The notes under the pieces are model-generated. The model was not told the DNA's origin and did no database searches. It saw only the letters and a list, made by a program, of their open reading frames with translations. From Sulfurovum indicum (GTDB lineage: Bacteria > Campylobacterota > Campylobacteria > Campylobacterales > Sulfurovaceae): a DNA stretch of 64,000 nt. Made by a program: the position numbers and the translations under genes. Shown here piece after piece: positions 53,562 to 61,678 of the stretch. The stretch spans positions 2,145,695-2,209,694 of the forward strand of contig NZ_CP063164.1 of assembly GCF_014931715.1 (NCBI RefSeq). Direction: 5' to 3'. Position 1 is the stretch's first letter, and each line of letters starts with the position of its first letter.

Positions 53562-53867
53562 TTAGAAGATATCAGATGGGCTGAGATTGATAGTGATCTT
53601 CAACGGAGGAAAGATAAATTCATTGGTAAGCAATGCTGACTTGACACGCTCTTTGGCCTCCTGAATATCACTTGAGGCAAGTCCTACTACAGAAAAACCA
53701 GGCAGTCCTTTGGTAAATGTCGCCTCCACTTCGTTCACCCTGGCATTGACACCCTCAAGTGTTGCGCAGGTAAGACGATTTACAATCGATTCCTCTTTTT
53801 GCTTTACTTTAATCTTTTTGGGTGGATTACCACTATTTTGTTGTGCATTCATATCAAAATAATGCAC
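53562..53867 (-). pseudogene. comM: comM (yifB) 5' part, cut by island insertion
   Basis: This frame encodes the ComM N-terminal domain: VNRLTCATLEGVNARVNEV, FTKGLPGFSVVGLAS, IQEAKERVKSALLTNEFIFP, KITINLSPSD, then two island-derived codons and a stop. The true start is unclear. ATG at 53852 or 53867 would add ~22-28 residues not expected in the family, and no ATG or GTG sits at the usual place (an ATT precedes VNRL). From VNRL to SPSD is 71 residues; adding ILEF and the 431-residue distal part gives 506, the family's normal length. Confidence 0.85.
53566..53572 (+). other. Right attachment repeat (attR core)
   Basis: AAGATAT, identical to 39833-39839. The island side of the right junction carries a repeated TAGTTAA (about 53542-53555), and TAGTTAATA recurs near the left end at about 39889-39898. 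These may be recombinase arm sites. Confidence 0.6.
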
Positions 53868-54031
53868 ACTTTTTCAAAAAAGAGTAAAAAATATGTCATA
53901 TTGTCATATTTTTAAGTCTGATTTATACACAAAAACTTCAGTTTATATGGTTTTTCCTCTTATCTCCTGTCACTGTTAATAGATGATAAGATATCATGAA
54001 AGAGAAGAACTTTATCCATAAGGGAGACAGC

Positions 54032-54715
54032 ATGAGAAGTGCTCTGGTGTTTGGTCTGCTTTTGTCTCCGCTATTCTCTGAAAACCTCAGAGTCTATCAA
54101 TACAGCGGTGTCGAAATCACCTATATACAGGAAAACAACCAGACAAGAAAGATCACGGTGGAACGTGAAGTCGATCCTAAATGTCTTGATATACCCATTA
54201 CCAATGAAATAATGTGGGAGAACCATTATGTGAGCAGTGAAGTACCCGAGCCCTGCAGAGCAATGTTCATAACCAGTGTGGGGCAGATACAGCCAATGCA
54301 GCTGCATCCGAAAATAGAAACATTTGGAGAACTGGAGATCCTGTATTATCTTAAACAGATGCAAAGCGATCCGGACAAACTCCTGGTCGATACCCGTTTG
54401 GAGAACTGGTATCAGCACCGAACCATACCCGGTGCGATCAATATTCCACACGATCATATCTCCCATAACAAAAGTTTTCCTGAAGAATTTAAAGAGGCAT
54501 TGGCTATCCTCAATGTGAAAGAAAAGAACGGGAAATATGATTTTTCCCGGGCAAAAACCATTGCCCTCTTCTGTAACGGCTCCTGGTGTGCCCAGTCACC
54601 CACAATGATCAAACATCTGCTTAAGATGGGATACCCACCGGAAAAGATCAAGTGGTACAGGGGCGGGATGCATGACTGGCTCATGTTGAGTATGACATCA
54701 ACGATGGAAAACTGA
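54032..54715 (+). CDS. Exported rhodanese-domain protein
   Basis: From ATG 54032 (GGGAGA upstream) the product has 227 aa, with a signal peptide (MRSALVFGLLLSPLFSENL); a start 12 codons earlier is less likely. The C-terminal half is a rhodanese domain: LLVDTRLENWYQHRTIPGAINIPHDHI (~115-142), and the active-site loop CNGSWCAQSPTMIKHLLKMGY (~185) with a catalytic Cys and a second Cys four residues on. It probably transfers sulfane sulfur in the periplasm, which suits a sulfur oxidiser. It lies in the comM-def interval. Confidence 0.82.
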   Translation: MRSALVFGLLLSPLFSENLRVYQYSGVEITYIQENNQTRKITVEREVDPKCLDIPITNEIMWENHYVSSEVPEPCRAMFITSVGQIQPMQLHPKIETFGELEILYYLKQMQSDPDKLLVDTRLENWYQHRTIPGAINIPHDHISHNKSFPEEFKEALAILNVKEKNGKYDFSRAKTIALFCNGSWCAQSPTMIKHLLKMGYPPEKIKWYRGGMHDWLMLSMTSTMEN

Positions 54716-54824
54716 TTGGTGATTGTGCATTTTTGGTTTTTGGTTTAAAATAAGCCAAATTCACCTGCAAAAAGCTTCAAAATCGTTTAGATTGTGCCTG
54801 AGGTTTTGAAGGGTACACAAAGTA

Positions 54825-54844
54825 CACCGGATATCTCTCCGGTG
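54825..54844. terminator. Hairpin between convergent rhodanese and def genes
   Basis: CACCGGA (54825-54831) pairs with TCCGGTG (54838-54844) around a 6-base loop, 12 bases past the def stop. No clean T-run follows on either strand, so a bidirectional terminator role is likely from position but not certain. Confidence 0.45.
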
Positions 54845-54856
54845 CCATATAGGTTC

Positions 54857-55384
54857 TTATAAGGATTTTTGCCTTTTTTTCCACTCTTTTTCGAACTTTT
54901 TGCGTTTCATAAAAGATAGTTTCTCGATGAAGACTTTCCCGTCCAAATGGTCAATCTCATGCTGGATTGCAATCGCAAGAAAATCATCATCTTCAATAAC
55001 ATGTTTTTCACCGTATCTATCAAAGTACTCTACCTTGATATGCTTGGCACGCTCTACCTCTTCATATACTCCGGGAACAGAGAGACATCCCTCCTGAAAC
55101 TTGGTAGACCCGTCTTTTTCAATAATAACCGGATTGATGATCTCAAGCGTATTCTCTTTTGGCTGTTCATCTTCCCCTTCAGGGATATTCTCCAAAGGGA
55201 TATTGATAATAAGCACTCTTTTGTCTATACCGATCTGAATGGCTGCAAGCCCTACACCGTTCTTGGCACGCATAGTATCGTACATATCATCAAGCAGGGT
55301 GTGAAGTTCTCTGTCAAAACTGGTCACTTCTTTAGAGACAAACTTAAGACGCTTGTCGGGGTAGACCACTATTTCTCTAACCAT
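54857..55384 (-). CDS. def: Peptide deformylase
   Basis: Def removes the formyl group from nascent proteins. The 175-aa product has all three metal motifs: GVGLAAIQIG (~43), EGCLSVP (~97, Cys ligand), and QHEIDHLDG (~140, two His and the catalytic Glu). It is the last gene of the tig-clpP-def group, 12 bases after clpP. Normal length. Confidence 0.97.
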   Translation of the reverse strand: MVREIVVYPDKRLKFVSKEVTSFDRELHTLLDDMYDTMRAKNGVGLAAIQIGIDKRVLIINIPLENIPEGEDEQPKENTLEIINPVIIEKDGSTKFQEGCLSVPGVYEEVERAKHIKVEYFDRYGEKHVIEDDDFLAIAIQHEIDHLDGKVFIEKLSFMKRKKFEKEWKKRQKSL

Positions 55385-55396
55385 CCTCTTCGACCC

Positions 55397-55984
55397 TTAT
55401 GCGAAACTCTTCGTCAGAACTTTATCGATAAGTCCGTACTCTGCCGCTTCTTTGGCTGACATAAAGTTGTCTCTGTCTGTATCTTTCTCGATCTGCTTGA
55501 TCTTCTTTCCTGTCTTTTCGGCCAGAATCTCATTCAGTGTATCTTTGAGACGCTTGATCTCTTCAGCCTGGATCAGAATGTCTGTCGCCTGTCCCTGTGC
55601 CCCGCCAAGAGGCTGATGGATCATAATCCGGGCATTTGGAAGTGCATAGCGCTTTCCTGCAGTTCCCGAAGCAAGAAGAAATGCACCCATCGAAGCTGCC
55701 TGACCGATACAAATGGTCACAATATCGGGCTTAATGTAGTTCATCGTATCAAAAATCGAAAAACCGCTGGTGATTACACCTCCCGGAGAATTGATATAAA
55801 AGTAGATATCTTTATCCGGATCCTCTGCTTCAAGGAAAAGAAGCTGTGCAACCACAGAAGATGCCACAGCATCATTGATCTCTCCACTGAGCATAATAAT
55901 ACGGTCTTTGAGAAGACGTGAATAGATATCGTAACTTCTCTCTCCTCTGCCGGTCTGTTCTACAACATATGGAATATAACTCAT
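55397..55984 (-). CDS. clpP: ATP-dependent Clp protease proteolytic subunit
   Basis: ClpP forms the 14-mer peptidase chamber used with ClpX or ClpA. The 195-aa product has [23 protein letters not shown] at the start, catalytic Ser in [15 protein letters not shown] (~98), His in [11 protein letters not shown] (~123), and Asp near KDTD (~172). Normal length. It is encoded between tig and def, the usual order in Campylobacterota. Confidence 0.97.
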   Translation of the reverse strand: MSYIPYVVEQTGRGERSYDIYSRLLKDRIIMLSGEINDAVASSVVAQLLFLEAEDPDKDIYFYINSPGGVITSGFSIFDTMNYIKPDIVTICIGQAASMGAFLLASGTAGKRYALPNARIMIHQPLGGAQGQATDILIQAEEIKRLKDTLNEILAEKTGKKIKQIEKDTDRDNFMSAKEAAEYGLIDKVLTKSFA

Positions 55985-56189
55985 GAATTGCCTTTAATTA
56001 GTAATATATAGTAAAATAGATTATTTTAATCGATTTAAATATACATTAAAAAGATTAATGATTAATGAAGAGTGGACAACTACCCACCAAAGATATGAAG
56101 AGTTTTTGTCCTACACGGCTACGCTTTGCTCCGACCGTTCCGGTTCCGAAGCAATAAACGACAACCAGTTGCCGTTTATTCCGCGTTTC
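55985..56189 (-). other. tig-clpP gap with hairpin
   Basis: No gene is seen in this 205-base gap. A strong inverted repeat, AATAAACG (56153-56160) with CGTTTATT (56173-56180) and inner CAAC/GTTG, lies 9 bases past the tig stop and probably ends or stabilises the tig message. A short GATTAATGATTAATGAAGAG-type tandem stretch lies near 56055. Confidence 0.5.
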
Positions 56190-57494
56190 TTATTTATCAA
56201 GTCCAAGAAGCTTTCCGAAGAGTTTGTCTTCGATCATTCCCATCTTCACTGCAGGAAGAAGGTTGTTCTCCTGATAGTACTTGATCACTGCCTGAGGATC
56301 CTGACCGCTCATCATCGACTCATAGTAGATCGCCTGTGACACTTCCTGATCATCCACAGTCACTTCCTGTGCTTTTGCCAATGCATCTACAATGAATGTT
56401 GCCTTGACAGAGTTTTTAGCTTCGTCTCTTACTTCTTCACGAAGGGCCTCTACCTTCTCCGTATTCTCTTTGTACTCATTGAGCTCTTCCTCTTTCATCT
56501 CTCTTGCTTTCGCATTGATCTTCGCATCGATCTCCTGCTCAACAATATTGTTCGGCAGTGCAAAATCAAATGTCTCTACCAATGCCTCAATAAGTTTTGG
56601 CTTGAGTTCTTCATTGTAAAGCTTGGAGATCTTCTCATTCACTATCTGCTCTTTGAGTTTCTCTTTCAGTGTTTCCAGTGTCGCCTTTTCATCATTAAGA
56701 AGTTTTTGTGCCAACTCATCATTGAGTTCTGCAGGAACCTGTTCCTGGATCTCATGCAGTTTTACTTTGAATGTAGCCTCTTTACCTGCAAGGTCTTTAG
56801 ACTGGTACTCTTCGGGGAAAGTAACAACGATATCTTTCTCTTCCTCATACTTCATACCAATGATCTGATCTTCAAAACCGGGGATGAATTGTCCCGAACC
56901 GATCTTAAGGTTGAACTTCTCAGCTTTACCGCCTTCAAATGCCTCACCGTCCACAAAGCCTTCAAAGTCGATCACAACCATGTCACCGTCTCTGACCATT
57001 CTTTTTCTCTTGATCTTTGCATAAGTCGCCTGCTGCGCTTTGATATCTTCAAGTTTTGCTTCTACTTCTTCATCCGTTGCTTCAGGCTTTTCAAAAGAAG
57101 GAACTGCTTTCTCATATCCTGAAATATCTACATTCGGTCTCAGAGAAATCTCAAGCTCTACATCAATCTTGTCAGCTTGTTTGTCATACTTTTTGAAAAT
57201 CGGCTCACCGATAATGTCAGCAGTATTAATATTGGCTTGTGCGATACCGGCATCTACCAATGCTTTCAGTGCATCCGATTCAGCATCCTGCTGCAATTTG
57301 TCACCGTGAAGCTTTTTTACAACATGCGGAGGTACCTTTCCTTTTCTAAATCCGTCCACTTTCATCTGCTTGCCTGCTTCTCTCGCAAGTCTGTCAACAT
57401 TTGCTTCGATCACACTGTTGTCGATCTCTCCACTTACCGATACATTTGCATCGTCAATTTTGTTTACTGTAACTTTCACTACAATCCTTTTCAC
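56190..57494 (-). CDS. tig: Trigger factor
   Basis: This is the ribosome-bound chaperone and prolyl isomerase that meets nascent chains. The 434-aa product has the ribosome-docking signature GFRKGKVPPHVVKK (~48-61), an FKBP-type domain (~150-235, VRDGDMVVIDFEGFVDGEAFEGGKAE...GSGQFIPGFEDQIIGM), and the long helical C-terminal domain. Normal length. It is transcribed before clpP and def. Confidence 0.97.
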   Translation of the reverse strand: MKRIVVKVTVNKIDDANVSVSGEIDNSVIEANVDRLAREAGKQMKVDGFRKGKVPPHVVKKLHGDKLQQDAESDALKALVDAGIAQANINTADIIGEPIFKKYDKQADKIDVELEISLRPNVDISGYEKAVPSFEKPEATDEEVEAKLEDIKAQQATYAKIKRKRMVRDGDMVVIDFEGFVDGEAFEGGKAEKFNLKIGSGQFIPGFEDQIIGMKYEEEKDIVVTFPEEYQSKDLAGKEATFKVKLHEIQEQVPAELNDELAQKLLNDEKATLETLKEKLKEQIVNEKISKLYNEELKPKLIEALVETFDFALPNNIVEQEIDAKINAKAREMKEEELNEYKENTEKVEALREEVRDEAKNSVKATFIVDALAKAQEVTVDDQEVSQAIYYESMMSGQDPQAVIKYYQENNLLPAVKMGMIEDKLFGKLLGLDK

Positions 57495-57649
57495 TTTTAA
57501 TAAATTGCATGATTTTATCTAAAATTTGATAAAAAACAGATGCCGACAAAATCGAAGTGAAGCGTGAAGCGTGAAGCGTGAAGAATTTTGGTACATTTTT
57601 CTGGCAAAAACCTTAGCCCGGCTTATGTAGATACAACCATGTAAAATAC

Positions 57650-57683
57650 TATAGAAAAATTAAAACAGCTAACAGCTTGTTTT
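57650..57683 (-). terminator. Rho-independent terminator downstream of typA
   Basis: On the reverse strand AAAACAAGCT pairs with AGCTGTTTT (one bulge) around GTT, followed by AATTTTTC. It lies about 90 bases after the typA stop and before tig. Confidence 0.65.
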
Positions 57684-57694
57684 GATATGGTTTG

Positions 57695-57750
57695 GAGGAG
57701 AGTTGCCCAGAGAGAGCATACGGTCTGTTATATGACCGGGAAACTCCCTC
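57695..57750. other. Structured intergenic element between typA and tig
   Basis: GAGG-A-GAGTT (57695-57704) pairs with AACTC-CCTC (57742-57750), nine pairs with one bulged A, and CGGTC (57721-57725) pairs with GACCG (57734-57738) inside. The shape and a GGAGGAGAGTTGCCCAGAGA start faintly recall a class II tRNA without its T-arm. It could be a decayed tRNA or an unrelated RNA structure. Confidence 0.35.
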
Positions 57751-57770
57751 AAATATGCAGTGAAGTAAAC

Positions 57771-59591
57771 CTATTTGGCAGCATTTTTTTTGTCACGCTG
57801 AACACGTTTTCTCATCGTCGGATCCAAATATTTCTTACGTATACGGATATTCTCAGGTGTTACCTCAATAAGTTCATCGTCCTCAATCCACTCCATTGCA
57901 TGTTCAAGACTCATTTCGCGCGGCGGTACCAGTTTGATGGCATCTTCACTTCCTGAAGAACGCATGTTAGTCAGCTGCTTTCCTTTGAGCGGATTGACCT
58001 CAAGGTCTCCTGGTCTTGCACTCTCACCGATAACCATACCGTTATAGACTTTATCCTGCGGGTGAATAAAGAGTATACCCCGTGCCTGCAGGTTATAAAG
58101 AGAGAAAGCAACCGCTTCTCCGTCATCCATAGAGATGAGTGCTCCCGGTGTACGACTGATGACCACACCGGAGTATGGCCTGTACTCGATGAACGAGTGG
58201 TTCATGATCCCCTCACCTTTGGTGTCTGTCAGAAACTCCGAACGGAACCCGATGAGCCCTCTTGCCGGAATCTCGAACTCAATGCGTACAGTTCCGTCAG
58301 GCATCGGTGTAAGTGATGTCATTTCTGCTTTACGCTTTCCAAGTTTTTCAATGGCAACCCCTTGGAACTCTTCAGGTACATCAACAACCAGGTGTTCGAA
58401 CGGTTCCATTTTAACACCATTCTCTTCCTTTACAACCACTTCCGGACGCGCAAGCAGGAACTCAAATCCTTCACGTCTCATATTCTCTGCCAAAATACCG
58501 ATCTGAAGTTCACCACGGCCTGAAACTTTGAAACTGGCATCGCCAAGCGGTTCCATACGCATTGCAATATTGGTCTCCATCTCTTTTTCAAGACGCTCAC
58601 GGATCTTGTTTGAGGTAACATGTTTACCCTCTGTACCCGCCAACGGACCATCGTTGACCGACATAATGACCGAGAGCGTCGGTTCTTCCACATGCATTGG
58701 ATCAAGTGCCACAGGATTGGACGGATCACAGATCGAGTCTCCTACATCAATATCGGCAAATCCTGCGATTGCAACGATGTCACCCGCTTCTGCTTCTTCA
58801 ATCTCAATACGTTCAAGCCCTTTGAAACCAATCAGTTTGCTAACACGTGACTTGATCTTCTCCCCGCTGGCTTTGACAAGCATATACTCATCACCCTTCT
58901 TCACTCTTCCGTTGAAAATACGGGTGATCCCTATACGTCCTACAAAATTATCCGAATCGAGTGTAAAGACCTGTGCCTGCGTATCATTGTCTGCTGAACC
59001 GGTTGGATAAGGTACTTTTTCAAGAATCGCTTCAAAAAGCGGTGTCATATCTTTGTTCTCATCTTCAAGGTTCCATTTTGCATATCCATCTCTTGCAGCT
59101 GCATAGAGTACAGGGAACTCAAGCTGTTCATCATTTGCATCAAGAGCAACAAGCAGGTCAAACATCTCATCAAGTACTCTGTCAGGTTCTGCACCATCCT
59201 TGTCGATCTTGTTGATGACAACTACCGGGATAAGCCCCAGTTCGATCGCTTTTTTCAGAACGAATTTGGTCTGAGGCATAACCCCTTCCTGTGCATCGAC
59301 AAGCATCAATACGCCATCTACCATCTTGAGAACACGCTCAACTTCTCCTCCAAAATCGGCGTGCCCCGGAGTATCGATAATGTTGATCTTGTGATCACCG
59401 TACGTAATAGCCGTATTTTTTGAAAGGATCGTGATCCCTCTCTCTTTTTCGATGTCGTTGCTGTCCATCACTCTTTCATCTACCTGCTGATGCGCAGCAA
59501 AGGTACCCGACTGTTGAAGCAGTTCATCTACTAACGTTGTTTTACCGTGGTCAACGTGAGCGATAACGGCAATGTTTTTGATCTTTTGCAT
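57771..59591 (-). CDS. typA: Ribosome-binding GTPase TypA/BipA
   Basis: This translational GTPase of the EF-G group is needed for ribosome assembly and stress growth. The 606-aa product has G1 [19 protein letters not shown] (~9-27), switch region [10 protein letters not shown]3 [12 protein letters not shown], and G4 [16 protein letters not shown]-like domains and the BipA-specific C-terminal domain ([29 protein letters not shown]) follow. Normal length. A terminator follows at 57650-57683. Confidence 0.97.
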   Translation of the reverse strand: MQKIKNIAVIAHVDHGKTTLVDELLQQSGTFAAHQQVDERVMDSNDIEKERGITILSKNTAITYGDHKINIIDTPGHADFGGEVERVLKMVDGVLMLVDAQEGVMPQTKFVLKKAIELGLIPVVVINKIDKDGAEPDRVLDEMFDLLVALDANDEQLEFPVLYAAARDGYAKWNLEDENKDMTPLFEAILEKVPYPTGSADNDTQAQVFTLDSDNFVGRIGITRIFNGRVKKGDEYMLVKASGEKIKSRVSKLIGFKGLERIEIEEAEAGDIVAIAGFADIDVGDSICDPSNPVALDPMHVEEPTLSVIMSVNDGPLAGTEGKHVTSNKIRERLEKEMETNIAMRMEPLGDASFKVSGRGELQIGILAENMRREGFEFLLARPEVVVKEENGVKMEPFEHLVVDVPEEFQGVAIEKLGKRKAEMTSLTPMPDGTVRIEFEIPARGLIGFRSEFLTDTKGEGIMNHSFIEYRPYSGVVISRTPGALISMDDGEAVAFSLYNLQARGILFIHPQDKVYNGMVIGESARPGDLEVNPLKGKQLTNMRSSGSEDAIKLVPPREMSLEHAMEWIEDDELIEVTPENIRIRKKYLDPTMRKRVQRDKKNAAK

Positions 59592-59659
59592 GAAATATCC
59601 TGAAAAGCAGGCATTTTTAGCCTACTGTAATTTTCGCGCATTATATCCAAAAGTTACTA

Positions 59660-60766
59660 TTATAGTGATAAGCCGTAAAGTTCATGATAGGTTTTAAGTG
59701 CATAGCGGTCTGTCATTGCTGCCATATAGTCGGCAATGACCCGGTGTTTAGGACGTGTTTCCAAAAGTGCTTTCTGATGTACCGGCAGCAGATCTGTATC
59801 ATCATTAAATGCGGTGTAAAGTCCTTTGATACACTGCTTTCCGGCATACATCTTACGTACAATTTTTTCATGTTTGTAAAGCTTTTTAAAAAGCCGTTTT
59901 TTAAGTATTTTCAACGCTCTCGCTGTTACCTCAGAGAAACCGACAGGAAGTTTCTCTCTAGCATCAAGTGCGGCAACAATCGGCTCTGCCTTTCTATACC
60001 GTGCTGCCCCCACTTTGGAGTTTTCAATAAAATCCTCTACCAAAAGTTTGATGAGTCCGGCTACAAAACGGTGCCGGTAGAGTGGTTCGTCCGGGTAAAC
60101 CCCCTCCTCCTGTACCATACTGTCCACCCTCAAACAAAGTTCATCTTCAAGCAGATCTCCAAAAGTGATCAGTCCATACTTGATTCCGTCATCGATATCG
60201 TGAGAGGTATAGGCGATCTCATCAGCATGATCAACCACCATTGCTTCCAGGCTTGGATGTTTATCCAACGCAAAACGTTCATCCAGATTTTCCAAAAAAG
60301 GTTTATGGTAGGGGAAAGAGTGTTTCAATACCCCTTCAAGCGTGGCAAAGGTAAGATTGAGCCCATCGAATTCTTTATAGCGTTTTTCAAGCTTTGTCAA
60401 TACCCTGAAAGACTGAAAATTATGTTCAAAACCAAGCAGATGTCCATCTGCTTTTAACAACCTGTCGAGTTCATCACCCCCTACATGTCCAAAAGGTGTA
60501 TGTCCCAGATCGTGGGAAAGAGCAATTACTTCGGCAAGCGTCTCATTCAGCTGCAGCATTCTTGAGAGTGTCCGCGCGATCTGGCTCACTTCCAGAGAGT
60601 GTGTCAGACGGGTACGGAAATAGTCACCCTCATGATTGAGAAAGACCTGTGTTTTATATTCCAGTCTCCGAAAGGAACTACAGTGCAGTACCCTGTCCCG
60701 ATCCCTGGCATAAGGGTCACGGAAATCAACTTGAAAGTGGTGGAAACGTTCGTCTGGGCGCATCAA
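59660..60766 (-). CDS. dgt: dGTP triphosphohydrolase-like HD-domain protein
   Basis: The 368-aa HD-domain protein has RTRLTHSLEVSQIARTL (~51-67), the metal motif HDLGHTPFGHVGGDEL (~87-102), and DHADEIAYTSHDIDDGIKYGL (~183). It belongs to the dNTPase group that cleaves dNTPs into nucleoside and triphosphate. The start of the protein (DPYARDRDRVLHCSSFRRLEYKTQVF) is also typical. It diverges from thyX across 60 bases, so two genes acting on dNTP pools share a control region. Confidence 0.9.
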   Translation of the reverse strand: MMRPDERFHHFQVDFRDPYARDRDRVLHCSSFRRLEYKTQVFLNHEGDYFRTRLTHSLEVSQIARTLSRMLQLNETLAEVIALSHDLGHTPFGHVGGDELDRLLKADGHLLGFEHNFQSFRVLTKLEKRYKEFDGLNLTFATLEGVLKHSFPYHKPFLENLDERFALDKHPSLEAMVVDHADEIAYTSHDIDDGIKYGLITFGDLLEDELCLRVDSMVQEEGVYPDEPLYRHRFVAGLIKLLVEDFIENSKVGAARYRKAEPIVAALDAREKLPVGFSEVTARALKILKKRLFKKLYKHEKIVRKMYAGKQCIKGLYTAFNDDTDLLPVHQKALLETRPKHRVIADYMAAMTDRYALKTYHELYGLSL

Positions 60767-60826
60767 AAAGTGTCCTTATAAAAGTTTGCTATAATTGTAC
60801 CTAAAATTGTTAACAGGCGGTATGTG

Positions 60827-61666
60827 ATGGAAACGATCGAGATGTACAATATAACCTACGTAAAACCAAAAGTAACCCTTCTTCAGGAAAGCGGCCTTGG
60901 TGTAGCGGAGATCGCAGCACGTACCTGTTACGACAGTTTCGAGAACTCTGAGAATGCATGTGTAAGAGATGCGATGGAAGACCTTGATACCGATGCTGTC
61001 AATGCCATCGAACATTCCGATCTGCTTGCCAACCTTGCCTGGGTACACCATCACCATTCCATCATTGAACATGCTACGCTCAGTTACCTCATCCGCGGTA
61101 CATCCAGAGGTGTACTTCAGGAGCATGCACGCCACCGGTTGCAGGCGATCTCTGTGAGATCTACACGCTACACTATGTCCTCTGTCATCAATGCCTTTGT
61201 TGCCTCTTTGGAAGCCAAAGAGAGCTTTGCTTTCTTTCTGGAGAAACTACTCTCCCTCGAACTCTTCGTTATTGCCGACGAAGCCTATCTCTTCATTGAG
61301 ATCAGAGCGATCTATGACAAACTCCGTTTCCAATATGAAAGAGATGAGAATTTCCTCAAAAATGCTATAGCAAAATCATCTCTTCCCTTCCTGGAAGAAC
61401 ATAAAGGTAATGCCCAGACACTTTATGAGGCATTGGAGTGTGGGAAGAAAAAACGTAATGTGGGGGATGCCTTCAAACATATCGTTTCAGACAACTGGAA
61501 GGTCGATATGGTAGTCACTTTCAATATCAGAAGTCTTAAAAACTATTTTGATCTTAGGGCCTCCGGATCCGCATGGTTCCAGATACAATGGCTTGCCGAA
61601 GCGATGAAAGCAGTTACGCCAGTCAAATATCTGCAGCTCATTGACAAAAAACATAAAAACATCTAA
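60827..61666 (+). CDS. thyX: FAD-dependent thymidylate synthase ThyX
   Basis: ThyX makes dTMP from dUMP with methylenetetrahydrofolate and FAD. ATG 60827 (AGGCGG upstream) is preferred over a GTG one codon earlier; TATAAT lies at 60790-60795. The 279-aa product has the ThyX signature with RHRLQAISVRSTRY (~105-118), the upstream HHHSIIEHATLSYLIRG, and the C-terminal LRASGSAWFQIQWLAEAM. Normal length for Campylobacterota. Encoded just before the second L,D-transpeptidase. Confidence 0.95.
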   Translation: METIEMYNITYVKPKVTLLQESGLGVAEIAARTCYDSFENSENACVRDAMEDLDTDAVNAIEHSDLLANLAWVHHHHSIIEHATLSYLIRGTSRGVLQEHARHRLQAISVRSTRYTMSSVINAFVASLEAKESFAFFLEKLLSLELFVIADEAYLFIEIRAIYDKLRFQYERDENFLKNAIAKSSLPFLEEHKGNAQTLYEALECGKKKRNVGDAFKHIVSDNWKVDMVVTFNIRSLKNYFDLRASGSAWFQIQWLAEAMKAVTPVKYLQLIDKKHKNI

Positions 61667-61678
61667 GGACAGAGCTTC

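Larger units (their letters stand above)
39833..53572. mobile_element. ~13.7-kb genomic island in comM with recombinase trio and R-M/nuclease cargo
   Basis: The comM reading frame is split exactly at this segment. AAGATAT occurs at both junctions (39833-39839 and 53566-53572), and joining them rebuilds the frame SPSD-ILEFV-KKNGTHFDL. Genes inside: a small unknown ORF (+), then leftward a secreted nuclease-like protein, type III Res, type III Mod and an S24 repressor, then the three-gene recombinase operon at the right end. The Mod-Res part is clearly more AT-rich than the recombinase part and the chromosome, so the cargo and the integration module seem to have different origins. No transposase, phage or conjugation genes are seen. 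Confidence 0.9.

Noticed and set aside
39833..53572. Prophage or conjugative element as identity of the island
   Set aside because: No structural phage, terminase, relaxase or type IV secretion genes are present; only recombinases, a repressor and cargo.
56101..56180. Possible small RNA gene from the GC-rich stretch before the tig stop
   Set aside because: Only one hairpin is convincing and it is best explained as a 3' end structure of tig; there is no promoter for an independent RNA.
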